Assembly: GCA_030734395.1 (NCBI GenBank)
Contig: JAUZTG010000013.1
Location: 1-64,000 of the forward strand
Direction: 5' to 3'
Length of the DNA: 64,000 nucleotides
From: Sarocladium kiliense
Taxonomy: Eukaryota; Ascomycota; Sordariomycetes; Hypocreales; Sarocladiaceae
The translations under genes were made by a program, and so were the position numbers. Below the pieces are notes generated by a model. That model was given only the letters and a program-made list of their open reading frames with translations. It was not told the DNA's origin and ran no database searches. Position 1 is the first letter of the stretch. Every line of letters starts with the position of its first letter. Positions 34,641 through 45,772 of this stretch are shown here, in pieces.

Positions 34641-35273
34641 TTACCATACATCTTCAGGGTATACTTCGTGCTTCTCTCCGTCCGTTCTAACGTGTTTACC
34701 GTTCTTGTCTCTCTTCATTGACTTGCGCATGTCGAACGCATCCTCGCCGTCCTTTGTTGGATCAGTAGCATGATCACCGTAGTAATCCTTGACCACCCGG
34801 TACACACTATACCCCATACCTTTGTAGAAATTGATTGCCCGGACATTGCTTTTCCGCACAAACAGGTCCATGAACCAGGCGTCATGTGCATCGGCAGCTG
34901 CCTCAAGTTGCTCTGTCAGGATCTTGCCAATGCCCAGTCGTCGTGCCTCCGGAGCAACCGTCAGGGCTGTGATGTGTGCGTGCCAAGGAAGATAGTGTTC
35001 CGAGAACTTGTATGCGTCAGGTGAGGATTCGACCTTGCCCATGACTGTAGCGATGAGGGCACTTAGCAGACTGTTCATATGTGACATGCTATGGTTGTAC
35101 TCACTGTAGCCGATAATATTACCGTCCTTATCCTCGCAGACCTGGAACAATGAGGGCCATTTTGCATGATACTGAAGATAGAAGGAGAGCTCATAGGTCT
35201 CAGTCAGAGGATCCAGGTTGCACTTGGAGAAGCGGTTCACATCGTCCGGGCGGAAGCGTCTGAAGGTGGCCAT
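34641..35273 (-). CDS. NAT3: N-terminal acetyltransferase B catalytic subunit (Naa20/Nat3)
   Basis: Acetylates N-termini beginning Met-Asp, Met-Glu, Met-Asn or Met-Gln on nascent chains, together with the auxiliary subunit Naa25. Single exon, 210 aa. It opens MATFRRFRPDDVNRFSKCNL and has the Naa20 hallmark segments LTETYELSFYLQYHAKWPSL and SMSHMNSLLSALIATVMGKV (partly diverged). The GNAT core follows: HITALTVAPEARRLGIGKIL with the acetyl-CoA loop RRLGIG, then FMDLFVRKSNVRAINFYKGM and GYSVYRVVKDYYGD. The C-terminus is charged. The first true ATG in frame is at 35273. Confidence 0.95.
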   Translation of the reverse strand: MATFRRFRPDDVNRFSKCNLDPLTETYELSFYLQYHAKWPSLFQVCEDKDGNIIGYSEYNHSMSHMNSLLSALIATVMGKVESSPDAYKFSEHYLPWHAHITALTVAPEARRLGIGKILTEQLEAAADAHDAWFMDLFVRKSNVRAINFYKGMGYSVYRVVKDYYGDHATDPTKDGEDAFDMRKSMKRDKNGKHVRTDGEKHEVYPEDVW

Positions 35274-36274
35274 GGTCAAGGCAGTGTTGCAGTGGCCTCC
35301 CCCAAGCTTGTGTGCAACACCGGTTAACTAACCCAACGTACGGAAATACGACGCACAGGTTCCTTAAATATGTAGCGAAGAGAAGGGATGAGTGAAGCAG
35401 AGCCTCATTAGCCTACAGGGAGAGTGATGTTGGCTGTGGTGGTGACAGGAAGAAATTCATATTTGGTGGGGTTCGAGCATCCTGGGACATTGTCACGCTG
35501 AGCGCTGTTGTACATCAGAGAGTCGCCGTTAGACAAAGCGAAGGAAGCAGGAGATGGAACAGCCACAACATGAATAAACAGTGCGATGGTACAGACCCCG
35601 ACTGGTCTTGCGAGTCTTCCTTAGAGAGTCGGACTGGCCCCTGTAGTGTCACTCATCAAAGTATGTGTAAGGCAGGTTGATGGCATGCGCATTGAAAGGG
35701 ACGCATGAAGTTGGACCCCACCTCAATTCAACGACGCTTTGTGAGGCGGGTAGTGTAGCCCCCTCCCGTCGTCCCCTCCTGCGCTGAGTGCTGAGTCCCG
35801 TTCCAATACCATACCTGGCCACTGGCAGCGTGCCTGGTGGCGCTGCTAGCGCACTACGGGAGCCACTACAACGCACAACAGCTTAAGCACTGGCAGCCAC
35901 CACAGGCACCACCACCACCACCAACAACAACCGGCACTCGCATCCTACCATCGACGCTTGCTCCTCCCGATATAGCACAAACAAAGTCAACTGACCACGC
36001 CAGTCACTCTGACCCTTTGTTCACCTCTGCATTCGATTACCATTTCTCCCAACACCCAACAGGTCCCACGATTCGGTCCAGAACGTTGCTGCACACCGTT
36101 CCCTTCTCTCTGAGCGTGCCGTGGACGCTACAACGCCCCTCGGGCGACTTCGACTTGCGGTCAGCCTCAGACTCCTGCGATGAGCCCTTGTCAACTGCCA
36201 CGATAGACCCACGATAGACCTGCCGTTCATTCGAAAGATACCCCAATACCGCAACATCGTTTCCGCCGATAGAC
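35274..36274. promoter_or_regulatory. divergent promoter region NatB subunit / hypothetical gene
   Basis: 1 kb between divergent starts. The plus-strand half (35880-36270) is CA- and C-rich with CCA repeats at about 35906-35932, typical of a leader. A 126-codon frame at 35837-36217 is not supported by any family resemblance. Confidence 0.5.
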
Positions 36275-37454
36275 ATGTCATCTCCTCAGACACCGAGACA
36301 CTCGCGGAACTCCTCTGCTATCGACAGCATGAGCGGCTCTCCACATGCCCGTCGCCAGTCCAAGTCATCGCTGCACGATTTCGCAACTCCGTATCGCAAC
36401 AGTTTCAACCAACAAGATGCCTTAGACTTGGGTTTATTGAATAGCGGAGGGCCTGGCGCGGCTAACGGGATGGGCAACTTGGCTGATGAGCTTGCCGATG
36501 CCTTCTCGGACTCTGACGATGGGGAGGAAGACAATGACGATGCTCTGGCCGACCAGACGCCCAGTGCCCCCAGAATAAAGACCACAAACGATATGGAGAA
36601 GGAGGCACACTCGTCACCGACTGACCCAAACTTTTTGTCGCCGGACAAGAAAAGCCACAAACGGAAGGGAAGCGCGTACGATGGCAGTGAGTACGGCTCC
36701 GAGTCAGACCTCGATTCGCCCGGGATCCCAACCAGCCTTGTGGCAAAGATTGATGCTGTGGATTCACTGGCGCGCCGTGGCACTGAAGATTATGGCGGAC
36801 CGGAGAACAATGTTTTCAACCGCGTGACAGACGGACTACGAGAGTTGGGCTCCCAATCCAGTGTAGAGGGTAGCGCCTCAAGGTCAGCTCCCCCGAGGTT
36901 CAAACTCCTGTGAAAACTTGAAATGGTTACTGACGCAGCGACACGGCAGATTGATAACAGCACACTCAGCGCTCACCACACATCTGGCACATCAGACACG
37001 ACAACTCCATACCCTAACATATGCTCTTCTCTCACCACTTGTAGCGCCTCCAGACCCGGAGACGATCGATGAACTTTTGCCTCTGCTCATATCTTTGGCC
37101 GACGAGATGCCACGTCCCTCAACCTCGGCCTTCAACTCCCTCACGGCTCTTCACTCGCTGACCGCCGACCTAGTCCAAACACTCAACTATCTGTCCGATA
37201 CCCTTCACATGTCAAGGCAGACTACTGGCACTGCGACGCGGCGGCTAAAGAGTGCCAAAGAACTCGTTGCTGAAATTAGGAGAGACGAGGAGCTCAAAGA
37301 AGAAGGCGAAGTCTGGCTGACAAGAGGCAACTGGGGTGAGCGGCTTGAGAAGAGGGAATGTGCTGGTGTTTGCAAGGAGGTCATCGGAGGGTTCGAGGAG
37401 GTCTGCAACGGTTGGCGAGAGCGCCTCCTTGCCCAGGCTGAATCGCAGGCGTGA
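36275..37454 (+). CDS. hypothetical acidic/helical protein
   Basis: Not recognised. Two exons, 36275-36882 and 36950-37454, encode 370 aa; the 67-nt intron has GT-AG ends. The N-terminal half is Ser-rich and disordered, with an acidic patch (DELADAFSDSDDGEEDNDD) and a basic KKSHKRKG motif, perhaps a nuclear signal. The C-terminal half is a predicted helical bundle (LTTHLAHQTRQLHTLTYALL, ETIDELLPLLISLADEMPRP, ADLVQTLNYLSDTLHMSRQT, KSAKELVAEIRRDEELKEEG). This looks like a conserved structural or scaffold protein. The splice joins SASR to LITAHSAL smoothly. Function is unknown. Confidence 0.75.
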
Positions 37455-39665
37455 TGTCTGTTTTTCCCGCCGTGAGTGGCTTTGATGAGATATGCGGGCT
37501 GGATATTGTGTTTAGATGAGCGGTTACCCCATTTCATTTGTGCTTTACTAGAACAAGGCGCAAACTGTCCTTGATAGAAAGAACCTGGCGATGATAGATG
37601 CTGGGTAGGATGGTTCGTGCATTACCAAAGTCCGAGGGTCTCAAGATAGTACCATCGACATGCATGGGAAGATGATTATCGCATTGGCCCTGAACTTGAC
37701 ATGCCGTTCATGTGGCTTTGTGATTAGTGAGAAGGATGAGTCGGCTAGGAAGACTTTGGCTTATGGCGCAGGACGCAGGAGGAGGACTCCCAACTCCGGG
37801 GAGGAATGACAAGGACTAGCTGGAACAAGCGGTTTCCAAGACTGTACTCCGTGTCACACAGCGGATCAAGTCACATAACTTATCCAAGTTGAAGATGCGT
37901 GCAGGCCAATACAATGTTGAAGAAGAAGCATGAGCTGAGGTGTGCCACTCTGGAAGGAAAGCAGTGTTGATGTGAGGAAACACTATGAAAAGAGGTATCG
38001 ATAGGAGATGATGGCCACACCTGGTCTCTCAGGACGGCCCAAGCTCGCATCCGCCGACGGGGGTTGAATAGGAAAAAGGATCAAAGATGGTAGGTAGTTG
38101 GGTTCGACGATGATTAGAACCCGCTTCTGACAGGAGGGCGATCGAAGGAGGAATGTGGGCGCGACGCGAAACGTGCGCGACGCGTCAAGTGAGTTTAAGT
38201 GGTTTTTTCGAGTGCACTGTTTGCGCACTGTGAGTAGTCCCATATTTGTGGTGCATTAGTATAGTGCGAACTGGCGCCAGCAGCCACTTCAAGGGGTTGA
38301 CTTGGCCAGGGTCAACGAGCGGCTGACCGCCAACCACAGTCCCTGTCACCACCTAAGCGCGTCTGTTCTCGGGGACCCTACTGCATCGTGGTCAAACACA
38401 ATAAACAAACAACGCCACTGCGATGGCGGAGCGAAAGATCGCGACGATGAATAACGTGGTCGCGCGGCAGGACAAGGGCTGAAGGGAGAGAAGCCTGTTG
38501 GGTTTGTTATGGATAGATTGTTCAATGGGTGGCCATCTCAAGCACCACGATTCTACTCCGTACGGCGACACATGTGATTGGGAAGGTGTCTGGTGCCGTA
38601 TGATGGGATCGGCTTGCTCTCTGGCAGAACTATGGACCGTATGGCAGCTGAGCTGCTAACAGGCATGTGACTGGGATTTAGAGCGGTTGAAGCTATGGCG
38701 AACTGTCGGTAAAGTCAATCCGGCAAGCTCTGCCACGATGCAACGTCCACTACACAGGTCAGGTCAGGTCAGGTATTAGCTGCAAAAGCCCACTGTCCCC
38801 CAACTACATCACATACCTACAAGGTGTCCCTTGCTTTGAGAGTCGCGAGTCGAGTTGTTGTTACCCACCTGCCGCTCAGCGCACCGAGCCGCGTTTATTG
38901 ATTCACCACCGCGGATGCGCTGGAAGTGGTTAAGCGCCGTCGCTCACCACAAGGGCCCAGCGTACCGTCTGGCCTAGCGCATTCAGTGCTGGGAGCAGCC
39001 CCCTGAAGCAGCGACTGGCCAGCAGCCGCCCGCGCTGTTTTGCGACTGGAGTCCTGAGGATCCCTTCACTGGCCGCCACCACATTCATCTCGTTGCGCGC
39101 TGTCACTGCTATTGAGGTGAACCCCCGCCACCACCACCACCACCACCCACTGCCCGTTTCCCAGCCGCTGCTCGCGCCATCCGTCCTCAACCTCCTCCAT
39201 CCCTCCTTCGTCTAGCAACCACCATCCATACCTCACTTTCGACTTCACATCCTCCTCCGATCTCCAGACTTCTTGTCACCTCACTCGACCTCGAATCCCG
39301 CACCAGCGAAAATAATCTGATACTGCGTAATCCTCGAAACAGTACTTTTATCGCCACATCAGCTGTGAACCGCCGCATCCTCTCGTTTGGCTTCACCAAC
39401 CACCATATTGCAGTCACTTCACACGACATACCTCCTCCAACCAGCGTCACCATAGATCTTCGTGCGCTGAAGCTTCTCGACGGGGGAATTCTTTCATGAC
39501 GTTGGCCATCCTACCGTCCAACATCCTCTTTTGAATCTCGATCAGCGATTAGCATTCCTTAGCGCTACGATCTTTACCCAAGGACTCGCCAATTCCGAAC
39601 CTACACTCCTCTGACCATAGCCTGCCGGCTTCTAGGGATTCCAATCCCGCCATCTTCCTGTCGGC
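37455..39665. other. 2.2-kb intergenic region upstream of CDH1
   Basis: No gene recognised. AGGTC is repeated about four times at 38756-38774. From about 39120 the plus strand is C/CA-rich, with (CCACCA)n around 39126-39150, and leads into the CDH1 start, so the last roughly 500 bp are probably leader. Confidence 0.5.
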
Positions 39666-41609
39666 ATGGCGCTGCAGTCCGAGGCCGCCATCAAGGGCTT
39701 GGGTTGCTCCTCGTCTAAGAGAGCCATGACGGAGGAGAGTGATGCTCCAGATACCCGAACCGTCCGCATTGCAACGCCACCACCGGCTCCCGAGCGGGTT
39801 AGACTCGATGCCAGACAAATCGCTGAAACGAATCCCAACCGACGGTTAAGGCAGAGTGCTCGTCATAGTGATGGCGCACGATCCGACAACGCCGATTCTG
39901 AACCATTCGAGAGCTCCCTCTTCCGCGAGCTGCATCGCCCACAACGAGAAAGCACCCCAAGTGCAAGTCCGCATAGAAAGCGACAGCGTATCAACGGTGA
40001 CCGGTGAGCTACATTGCGCTTCCCATGATGCAAGGCTGGCGTTACTGACAAGGCCACAGCTTTATCCCAAGCCGATCAGGTCAGGATCTACAAGCAAGCT
40101 TCAGTCTTTTGCACGAGGACGGCTCACCAGCGACCGCCTCTCGACAAAAGAAGCGGACGCCTCATGGCGAGCTGCACTTCCAGAAGAGTAAGCTGCAACC
40201 CACGACTGCTTGGTTTGAATGTTAGCTAATATCGTGCAGCTGAAGAAGCCAACAGGACCTTCTCAACTCTACTACGTGCCGAGCTGTTCGAGACTTCTGT
40301 ACCTCAAGCCTCATCACCAGTCTTGTCTCCAGACCATGGCGTGACCCGTTCTTCGAATCCAGCACCCCATGACGGCACCCGCTCTCATACTCCTCCAAAT
40401 AATGCCTCCACCACCTCCTTGCCATCCTCCCTGACACCATCTACACCCCACAAGAACCTTTTCTCGTACATGTCCCCAAGGCATAGCCACGTCGGCGGGC
40501 ACCTCACTCCCTCAAAGACACCGCAAAGCAGGCATGGGCCTAATCTCGATACGAGAGCCGAGATCTACAGTCTGTCACCGGTGCGCTTTGGCAGCCAACA
40601 ACTGCTTCTCAGCCCAAGGAGACAACCGAGGGCTGTGAGCAAAGTTCCATACAAAGTTCTCGATGCTCCTGAGCTGGCGGATGACTTCTACCTTAACCTT
40701 GTGGATTGGGGAAGTGCGAATGTACTCGGGGTTGGCCTGGGATCCAGTGTCTACATGTGGAATGCTCAGACCAGCAAAGTACATAAGCTTTGCACTCTGG
40801 ATGACGACACAGTGACAAGTGTATCCTGGATCCAGAAGGGTACCCATATTGCCATTGGTACCGGGAAGGGCCTGGTGCAAATTTGGGACGCGGAGAAGCA
40901 GAGGAGACTGAGGACAATGACGGGCCACACAGGTCGTGTCGGATCTCTCGCTTGGAACACGCACATTCTCACCTCTGGATCAAGGGATCGGTTAATTTAC
41001 CACCGAGATGTCCGGGCACCCGATCAGTGGATGAAGAAGCTTGTGGGCCACAAGCAAGAAGTGTGCGGTCTCCGGTGGAATTGTGAGGACGGGCAGCTTG
41101 CCAGTGGTGGCAACGATAACAAACTGATGGTCTGGGACAAGCTCTCTGATACACCGTTGTGGAAGTTTTCGGATCACACAGCTGCTGTCAAGGCCATTTC
41201 CTGGTCACCGCACCAACGCGGTTTACTCGCTTCAGGAGGTGGCACTGCAGATCGGCGCATCATCTTCCACGACACCATCAAAGGCTCTGTCATCAATGAG
41301 ATCGACACGGGCAGCCAAGTATGTAATATTGCCTGGTCGAAAAACTCGAACGAGATTGTCTCAACCCATGGATATTCTCAGAACCAGATCGTAGTCTGGA
41401 AGTATCCATCGATGACACAAGTAGCGAGCCTCACCGGACACACTTATCGTGTTCTCTATCTAGCCATGAGCCCGGATGGCCGAGTCGTGGTTACTGGCGC
41501 TGGAGATGAGACCCTCCGCTTCTGGTCCGTCTTTGGAAGAAGGCCAGGGACGCGTGAGGATGGGGAGAGTGGCGGCAGCAAGCTCAATGACTGGGGTGTC
41601 ATTCGCTAA
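39666..41609 (+). CDS. CDH1: Cdh1/Fizzy-related activator of the anaphase-promoting complex
   Basis: WD40 co-activator that brings D-box and KEN substrates to the APC/C in late mitosis and G1. Exons 39666-40003, 40060-40187 and 40240-41609 give 611 aa. The first intron splits the C-box: D112 ends exon 1, and the spliced product reads DRFIPSR at 112-118. Next is the Cdh1-type segment RTFSTLLRAELFE, then seven WD repeats starting about residue 285 (VLDAPELADDFYLNLVDWGS, VTSVSWIQKGTHIAIGTGKG, VGSLAWNTHILTSGSRDRLI, GLRWNCEDGQLASGGNDNKL). The last two residues are IR, the APC/C-docking tail. The long phospho-site-rich N-terminus (many SP/TP) and the intact C-box place it with Cdh1 rather than Cdc20. 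Confidence 0.95.
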
Positions 41610-42509
41610 CAACACTCGACACCATCCCGCCGGCACAGGCCCGCCAGACAATATGCATATACCGCGGAATATATTCGACACAACACAACGATCATCACTC
41701 CACTCCAGGTCTACCTGTTGAGAACCTTGCTCCTCTCCATTCCACCAAAGTGGAAGAGATATGATATCGACACGATCTGCAGCACCGGGGCGAAATCCTC
41801 CGCAGCTACTCAGCTTGGACGCCGCAGATCTAGGGCTTTTTGGTGGTACATAATTCATAGCACTGGCTGGTCTGAAACAAACGGATTGGGCTCACAAAGT
41901 GGATGGGATCATGGAAGCAGGAATGTATTGATAAGGGTGGAAATCCTGCTCGGTCTTTTTTGGTCTGCTTCGCTGCCTCTGGAGTTTGGGACATGGCATG
42001 GCACGGCATGGTTTGGCATGGCAGGGTTTGCGCGTCATAAGGGTTACGCCGGGGAGGCGCAAAGAAGCGTTGTTATTTTTATTATTGGGCTTGTTTCAGG
42101 CCAGCATAGCGTATCAACATGAGCCGCGGGTATCATTTCGCACATCTGCCCTTGCCTGCCTTATCTCAGTCGTGATGTCGTCCACTCTGAACGAACAAGA
42201 CGCCACAAGGCACATGTTCCCATGCAAAGGCACCAATTCTTTTATCGACAGGCAATAGAAACTTGCAATACGTATTAGCGCACGCGAGACGCTTGCTACC
42301 GTCCCACCATGTCTAACAAATTGATCTGACTTATGTAAAAGAAGGGGGTATACCGCTCCGAACTTGATACGAACCCAAACAAAGAAACAGGACAGTGTTA
42401 ACAAGGGACGCTCCTTACTCCAACCACAGACAAGGATCGATCAACAAACTACGAAATCTCCCTTCCTGCTTTTCATCCCTGAATAGACCAGACTCTCGGC
42501 GAACAGCCC
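41610..42509. other. convergent 3' intergenic region, CDH1 and GPC1
   Basis: 900 bp between convergent stop codons. A GGCATGG-type microrepeat (ATGGCATGGCACGGCATGG) is at about 41993-42020. No gene recognised. Confidence 0.5.
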
Positions 42510-44123
42510 TTATGTCCGCCCCCTCGTAGCTCCTCCGGCCGAGCTGCCGGCGTCAACACCGGTAGACACGGTTTCATCCAGCAGCGGAATTTGATCAACG
42601 CTGACGCTCTGTGTTGCCCCGTGGCCAGACTTGGTGGGCTTCCCATCTTCCTGTGTTTGCGTGCCGTCCGCATGGTTCGGCCCACCGTCGAGATAGGGCG
42701 TCATGAGAGGGGACTGAAGCATGAGTTCAGGGCTGCTCTGCCACTTCATCATTTCTGTCTTCATGGCTTCCAGTTCCTTCTGGAAGCGCTTGCCGAAGAC
42801 ATCGATGTAGTAGGTTGAGCCGTTGTAGATGCTCCATGCGAAGACGATCATGAGGAAGCTGGCGGATGCCCACCGGTAAATGAACCAGAGTGGGCAGGGA
42901 AGCATTGTGAGCACGGCATAGGCATACTGAATCAGCATGAAAGCAGGTTCTTGGAGCCAGCTGGGTAGTGAGAGAACCAGCTTGCCGATCCATGTTTTGG
43001 AGTAGGACTTCCGCAACCACGTGAAGGAGGTGGGCCTGCCGGCTTCGATCTTCGCCCTCCGACGGACGGTGATGAGGAAGTAGTACGAGAGTTGCCAACA
43101 GGCGTAGGGGACGGAGCTCCATGCAAGCATCGAAATGACGTTTGCGTAGGCTGTAGGTGAGCCGGGAGGCGAGTTCTTAATGGTCCAGATCGCAGGGAAG
43201 CGTTCCCTCTGCTTGTCGGGATCGAAGAGGTGAACGACGCAATGCAGTGTTGCGCAGGGCATGATGTGAATGAACAGGGAAGTGACCTTGTCGAAACTGT
43301 GGAAGACGAGAGAGTTGCGCCACATGATGATGGCGACGGCGTTGTTGCCAAACGCTAGACAGTATGCCGACATGAACAATCTCTTGGAGTTGGGGAACAC
43401 CCAGATGCTGAGGGTCAGAAGGAAGTTGACGAAGTAGCACAGGTCGGCAAGGAAGTAATGGTATCCGCGACGGTGGTAGGTGAAGAAGCGGATAGGCATG
43501 AAGTACAGTAGCTGGACGGTGTACCAGATGTGGAAGTATTCGGGATAGCCGCCGATGAGATAGCCGCTTATGAAGATGTTCATGACACCGCAGATGAAGG
43601 AGATCTTCTCGCGGAGACTGATGGTCTTTGTATCTGTCCATTGCTTCCCAAGCTTATCGAAACGCGTGCGCATGCGCTTCTTGTACCGATCGAGCTGTTC
43701 ATCAGCAGAGGGCACGCGTCTCCGCCACTCTTCCACCATGCGATCCTTTGCATTCTGCGTCCTGGACTTGAACGCCTCGCGAGAGCGTCGCACTTTACTA
43801 GTCTGTCGGGAGAGACCCTTCTGAAGCTTTTCAAGCTGCTGTGGGAGGGTGAAACTGTCGAGGATGTCGAGCACACCGATGCGGTCGAGGGGTGGGAGAG
43901 GGTCCCAGTCGTCCTGGTAGGAGGAGTCGGCGGAGAAGGAGGACTTGCGGGAGAGGCGAGCATCAGATGTGCTTGGGGCGCCATCGTCGAGGAGGCTGGG
44001 GGGCTCATTAGATGGGGAGCCGAAGGGGGAGTCGTCGATGTCGGAGGCATCCATAGGACCTGGGCCTGCTGAGACGGTGCGAGGCTTGGGAACCTGTATA
44101 GGCTCCGTCTGGATGTCGTCCAT
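42510..44123 (-). CDS. GPC1: Gpc1-type glycerophosphocholine acyltransferase
   Basis: Multispanning membrane protein of the Gpc1 (yeast YGR149W) family, which acylates glycerophosphocholine to lysophosphatidylcholine in phosphatidylcholine remodelling. Single coding exon, 537 aa. The N-terminus is acidic and Ser-rich. Residues about 100-165 form a basic helix. The membrane domain runs from about residue 170 to 430 with roughly eight hydrophobic segments, including ISFICGVMNIFISGYLIGGY, VQLLYFMPIRFFTYHRRGYH, YYFLITVRRRAKIEAGRPTS and CPLWFIYRWASASFLMIVFA. The segment HIMPCATLHCVVHLFDPDKQ is characteristic. The tail is hydrophilic. A 57-nt GT-AG intron appears to lie in the 5' UTR (44161-44217). 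Family call is by overall resemblance. Confidence 0.9.
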   Translation of the reverse strand: MDDIQTEPIQVPKPRTVSAGPGPMDASDIDDSPFGSPSNEPPSLLDDGAPSTSDARLSRKSSFSADSSYQDDWDPLPPLDRIGVLDILDSFTLPQQLEKLQKGLSRQTSKVRRSREAFKSRTQNAKDRMVEEWRRRVPSADEQLDRYKKRMRTRFDKLGKQWTDTKTISLREKISFICGVMNIFISGYLIGGYPEYFHIWYTVQLLYFMPIRFFTYHRRGYHYFLADLCYFVNFLLTLSIWVFPNSKRLFMSAYCLAFGNNAVAIIMWRNSLVFHSFDKVTSLFIHIMPCATLHCVVHLFDPDKQRERFPAIWTIKNSPPGSPTAYANVISMLAWSSVPYACWQLSYYFLITVRRRAKIEAGRPTSFTWLRKSYSKTWIGKLVLSLPSWLQEPAFMLIQYAYAVLTMLPCPLWFIYRWASASFLMIVFAWSIYNGSTYYIDVFGKRFQKELEAMKTEMMKWQSSPELMLQSPLMTPYLDGGPNHADGTQTQEDGKPTKSGHGATQSVSVDQIPLLDETVSTGVDAGSSAGGATRGRT

Positions 44124-44160
44124 GACGGATGAGAGATTGGGATCGAATGTAATGGGATTC

Positions 44161-44217
44161 CTGTGCGAAGCTTCAGGTTAAGAGCGGCCTTTGTATCGCG
44201 TGACGTGTTGGACTCAC
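44161..44217 (-). other. probable 5' UTR intron of GPC1
   Basis: On the minus strand, GTGAGT at 44217 and CGCACAG ending at 44161 bracket 57 nt containing a CTTAAC-like branch site. The exon upstream carries ATG immediately followed by TGA (44227-44222), so nothing is translated from it. The acceptor lies 37 nt before the GPC1 start codon. Confidence 0.55.
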
Positions 44218-45772
44218 AAGTTCACATGGGAATCACGGGTCTGTTCCAAGGAGGTTCAGGAGTGACGAGCTGTGGTGGATCACGGCCAAGTTGTAGTTGT
44301 TGATAAGGTGAAGAGGCGCAACAACGAGTTCCCAGGCAGAGAGGAAAAGTAGCAGGCCGTATCGCAGGACACGCTTGGAGGTTCAGCGAAATTAACAACA
44401 AAGAGGTAATGATTAGGGAGAAGAGGGAGGGAGAGTAGGGTGGCGTGGGTGTTGAAGCTTGGTCGGGTCTTTGTGACGAAGATGGTCTCCACAACAGTTC
44501 AGTTGCCTCTGCCTTGGATCAGTGGGTTTCTGGGGAGCTGCGCGCAGTGTGTGTGTGTGTGTGGGGGGGGGGGGGGGGCCCTCTGCTTCACGGGCAGATC
44601 TGGGCAAGGGTCCTGCTTCACCCCTGGAAGCTCGAGAAATAGGTGGCTCTGCTATTCATTTTATTCCCTTGCCTGAACACGAAGACGGAGAGGGTCTCGT
44701 GCCAACCAGCCTTGACTTGGCTGATGCTTTGAGCATGGTCCTTGTCAAAGGACCGTGTGTGGTTCTAAGGCAGGCGGTGAAGTGACAGCACAAGCGGATG
44801 GACCGCTCGCTCGACGTGGCGTACGCGTGCCTCCACCATCACATCATCGCGCGCTCACAGGCAGCTGACTTTGACTAGACTCAGCTGCCAGACTTGGAAG
44901 AGAGTTGCGGGCAGATAACACTATACTGGGACTGGCAAAGGAAGAATCACGCGTTATGGTCATAGAATCTGCAGCAGACATTCCCATGTGACAGCACAAG
45001 CTCGAAAGGGTGATAGAGGGGTTCTGGAATAGGCATATTCATTGGCAGATAGAAGACGGAACCTCACAGAGAGGGCCAACTCATCCGTAGCTTTTTCTTC
45101 ATTCGAGCAGGTGTCTCGGTGCGCTGCTGTGGTTGGACAACACTTGTCGAAACCTTCGACTCAGGCACTGGGCCCTCTTCTGTGCTCCTAGTCCAACCCG
45201 CTGTTAGTGGTTGATCAGGGTCCACGATCTAGAGAAAACGGTCGATCCCAATTGAGAACTCCGTTTGAGAACCGTCCATGCGCCGGTTAAGCTTCGGAAC
45301 ACGCTCCCTCTCCAACTGGTACCTGCACCTCCCCCAGCACCCAAGCAAGCTACCTGCCCTCCCACCCCCAATGCTCCGACCTGACCTAGAGGCGGGACCA
45401 CAGCACTAACAGCTGCCTGAGCCCACGTCGCGCGACGCGTTTGGTTCAGCGCCCACCTTCACATCCAGATAATCAATCCCACCCACCTCCAATCCAAAGT
45501 CGCAACGCCCGACCTCATCGCATTGCCTCACCTTGCGCCGTGATGCTGCACGACCAAGCACCTGGCGCGACTCTTTCAATCACCGGCAATACTTCTCACC
45601 ACTGAGCACATTAGCTAGTATCTCGCCTCACCGATTGTCAGCATTGTTGCTCTTCTCCCACCTGCTTCACCAGCCGTCACGCGCGTGCTTGCGCTGCGGC
45701 ACCCCGACACTGAAGCCCGACAGGCAAACAGAATAGGAGCAGAGCCCACAAGCTGCATAACGGTCATTCATC
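44218..45772. promoter_or_regulatory. divergent promoter region GPC1 / SMC1 with (GT)8-(G)16 tract
   Basis: About 1.6 kb. On the plus strand (GT)8 at 44547-44562 runs directly into sixteen G residues at 44563-44578. The remainder has no recognised gene. The last 250 bp before SMC1 are C-rich leader-like sequence. Confidence 0.55.
44547..44578 (+). repeat. dinucleotide (GT)8 followed by G16 homopolymer
   Basis: Read directly from the sequence. Homopolymer length may be affected by sequencing error. Confidence 0.9.

Noticed and set aside
35450..35480. tRNA B-box-like GGTTCGAGC sequence
   Set aside because: The required final C of the B box is missing and no acceptor stem or A box is present nearby.
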